From JAGNZR01 sp051646055 (GTDB lineage Bacteria; Fusobacteriota; Fusobacteriia; Fusobacteriales; Fusobacteriaceae), in NCBI GenBank assembly GCA_051646055.1, contig JBOFCM010000055.1, positions 1 to 64,000 of the forward strand: a stretch of DNA of 64,000 nucleotides, written 5' to 3'. A program made the translations under genes and the position numbers. The notes below the pieces were generated by a model. The model searched no databases and was not told the DNA's origin. It saw only the letters and a program-made list of their open reading frames with translations. Of this stretch, positions 63,392-64,000 are shown piece after piece. Position 1 is the stretch's first letter. The number at the start of each line of letters is the position of its first letter.

Positions 63392-63783
63392 TACTTTTTA
63401 CAATCTGTCTCCTTATCTTCATACCATTTTATTTTCAGGTCTATTTTTTCAATATATTTTTCCAGCTGTTTTATCTCATCCAGAACTTTTTCCCTATGTT
63501 TAAGAAATATATTTTTTCTCTCCAGTTCTGTAATCTCTCCCATTTCACTGAGAGAAACTATATTTTTTATATCCTCAATCCCCATATTAGTATCTCTCAG
63601 ACATTTTATCATCTCTACCCAAAAAAGATCTTCCTCCGAATAGCTCCGGATACCGTTTTTATCCCTTTGAACCTGTGGAAGAAGCCCCTCTTTTTCATAA
63701 AATCTCAAAGTTGAAGTTGGAATACCGGTAATCTTCCCCACTTCTCCTATACTGTATTTTTTTTTATCTTCTGTTCTTTCCAT
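63391..63783 (-). CDS. MerR-family regulator, AdhR/NmlR-like aldehyde sensor
   Basis: About 130 residues: MerR helix-turn-helix YSIGEVGKITGIPTSTLRFYEKEGLLP, then a coiled-coil dimer helix (about 80-118). A Cys in MIKCLRDT lies where AdhR of Bacillus has its essential thiol (FIKCMRNA in that protein). ATG at 63783 is chosen over 63792, whose upstream Gs are too close. It diverges from an iron alcohol dehydrogenase whose promoter carries the AdhR-type inverted repeat. Confidence 0.9.
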   Translation of the reverse strand: MERTEDKKKYSIGEVGKITGIPTSTLRFYEKEGLLPQVQRDKNGIRSYSEEDLFWVEMIKCLRDTNMGIEDIKNIVSLSEMGEITELERKNIFLKHREKVLDEIKQLEKYIEKIDLKIKWYEDKETDCKK

Positions 63784-63875
63784 CTGTACCATCCCAATTT
63801 CAGCCTATTTTTCTCATGTAATTATACAGTATCTCACTGGCAATTTACAGGATTTTATTTTTATATAAAAAAACC

Positions 63876-63906
63876 TTGACTTAAAGTTAACTTTAAGGTG
63901 TATCAT
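63876..63906 (+). promoter_or_regulatory. MerR-type promoter with AdhR-like operator
   Basis: TTGACT (63876-63881), a 19-base spacer, TATCAT (63901-63906). The long spacer is the mark of MerR-activated promoters. Within it lies the perfect dyad CTTAAAGTTAACTTTAAG (63880-63897), which fits the CTTAAAG-N4-CTTTAAG site described for AdhR. Confidence 0.9.
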
Positions 63907-63951
63907 AGGCATATAAGTAGAACAAACAAAACATAAATTGAGGAGGAAACC

Positions 63952-64000
63952 ATGTTAAATTTTGATTTTTGTAACCCTACACACATTGTTTTTGGAAAGG
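63952..64000 (+). CDS. Iron-containing alcohol dehydrogenase (N-terminus only)
   Basis: Only 16 codons are in the window: MLNFDFCNPTHIVFGK, the standard beginning of butanol-dehydrogenase-type iron alcohol dehydrogenases (F.F.NPT.I.FG.G). AGGAGG lies 6 bases before the ATG. Under the MerR-type promoter just upstream, it is probably induced by aldehydes and reduces them. Confidence 0.8.
   Translation, partial: MLNFDFCNPTHIVFGK

Noticed and set aside
1..64000. tRNA, rRNA, CRISPR, transposon and prophage signals
   Set aside because: No cloverleaf-like sequences, regularly spaced repeats, transposase or integrase reading frames were seen.

Overview
The window is AT-rich and densely coded, mostly on the minus strand. 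It combines Gram-positive-style regulators (GlpP antiterminator, FCD-type GntR, IclR, AdhR-like MerR) with an outer-membrane beta-barrel protein. That mixture, the base composition and the strong AGGAGG ribosome-binding sites suggest a fermentative anaerobe of the Fusobacteriota (Fusobacteriaceae-like). This is an inference from style; no rRNA or other phylogenetic marker beyond rpsO, ftsH and tilS is present. No tRNA, rRNA, CRISPR array, insertion sequence or prophage was seen.

Layout. 1-3.4 kb: a tandemly duplicated two-component system in one operon. 3.5-10 kb: a glycerol operon, glpP-glpF-glpK followed by a three-gene FAD/Fe-S glycerol-3-phosphate oxidation module, with terminator-like hairpins that look like GlpP antitermination targets. 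10-33.8 kb: a large locus for pectin oligosaccharides and hexuronates. It holds a GH105 unsaturated galacturonyl hydrolase, KduD/KduI, a TRAP transporter, two GntR regulators, UxaC/UxaB/UxaA, a cytoplasmic GH28 polygalacturonase, an ABC importer without an ATPase, a MATE transporter, two KDG-kinase-like PfkB proteins, a YhcH protein, KDPG aldolase and an IclR repressor. Both branches (unsaturated uronate via KduI/KduD and galacturonate via UxaC/UxaB/UxaA) meet at KDG and run to pyruvate plus glyceraldehyde-3-phosphate. 34-38.5 kb: ArsR regulator, two ABC-F ATPases and an outer-membrane barrel. 38.6-44.4 kb: 2-aminoethylphosphonate uptake and breakdown (PhnW, PhnX, ABC transporter). 44.5-53.4 kb: BMP-family lipid-free binding protein, formate/nitrite channel, nucleoside kinase, Dpp/Opp-type transporter without binding protein, and an orphan MsmX/UgpC-type ATPase. 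53.5-62 kb: housekeeping genes rpsO, ftsH, tilS, a B12-binding radical SAM protein, mltG and a DEAD-box helicase. 62-64 kb: two small proteins, a flavodoxin and a MerR/AdhR-like regulator divergent from a truncated iron alcohol dehydrogenase.

Points most worth following: (1) the first gene of the pectin operon (26615-27100) is a shortened GH105 paralogue that has lost both acidic active-site positions and may be a sensor or binding protein; (2) the full GH105 gene has its Shine-Dalgarno sequence 37 nt from the ATG with a perfect 10-bp hairpin in between, which leaves an effective spacing of 9 nt; (3) the phosphonate-binding-protein gene has its Shine-Dalgarno locked in an 8-bp hairpin; (4) the orphan ATPase at 52.2 kb may power the ATPase-less pectin importer; (5) several nearly perfect operators can be matched to specific neighbouring regulators.
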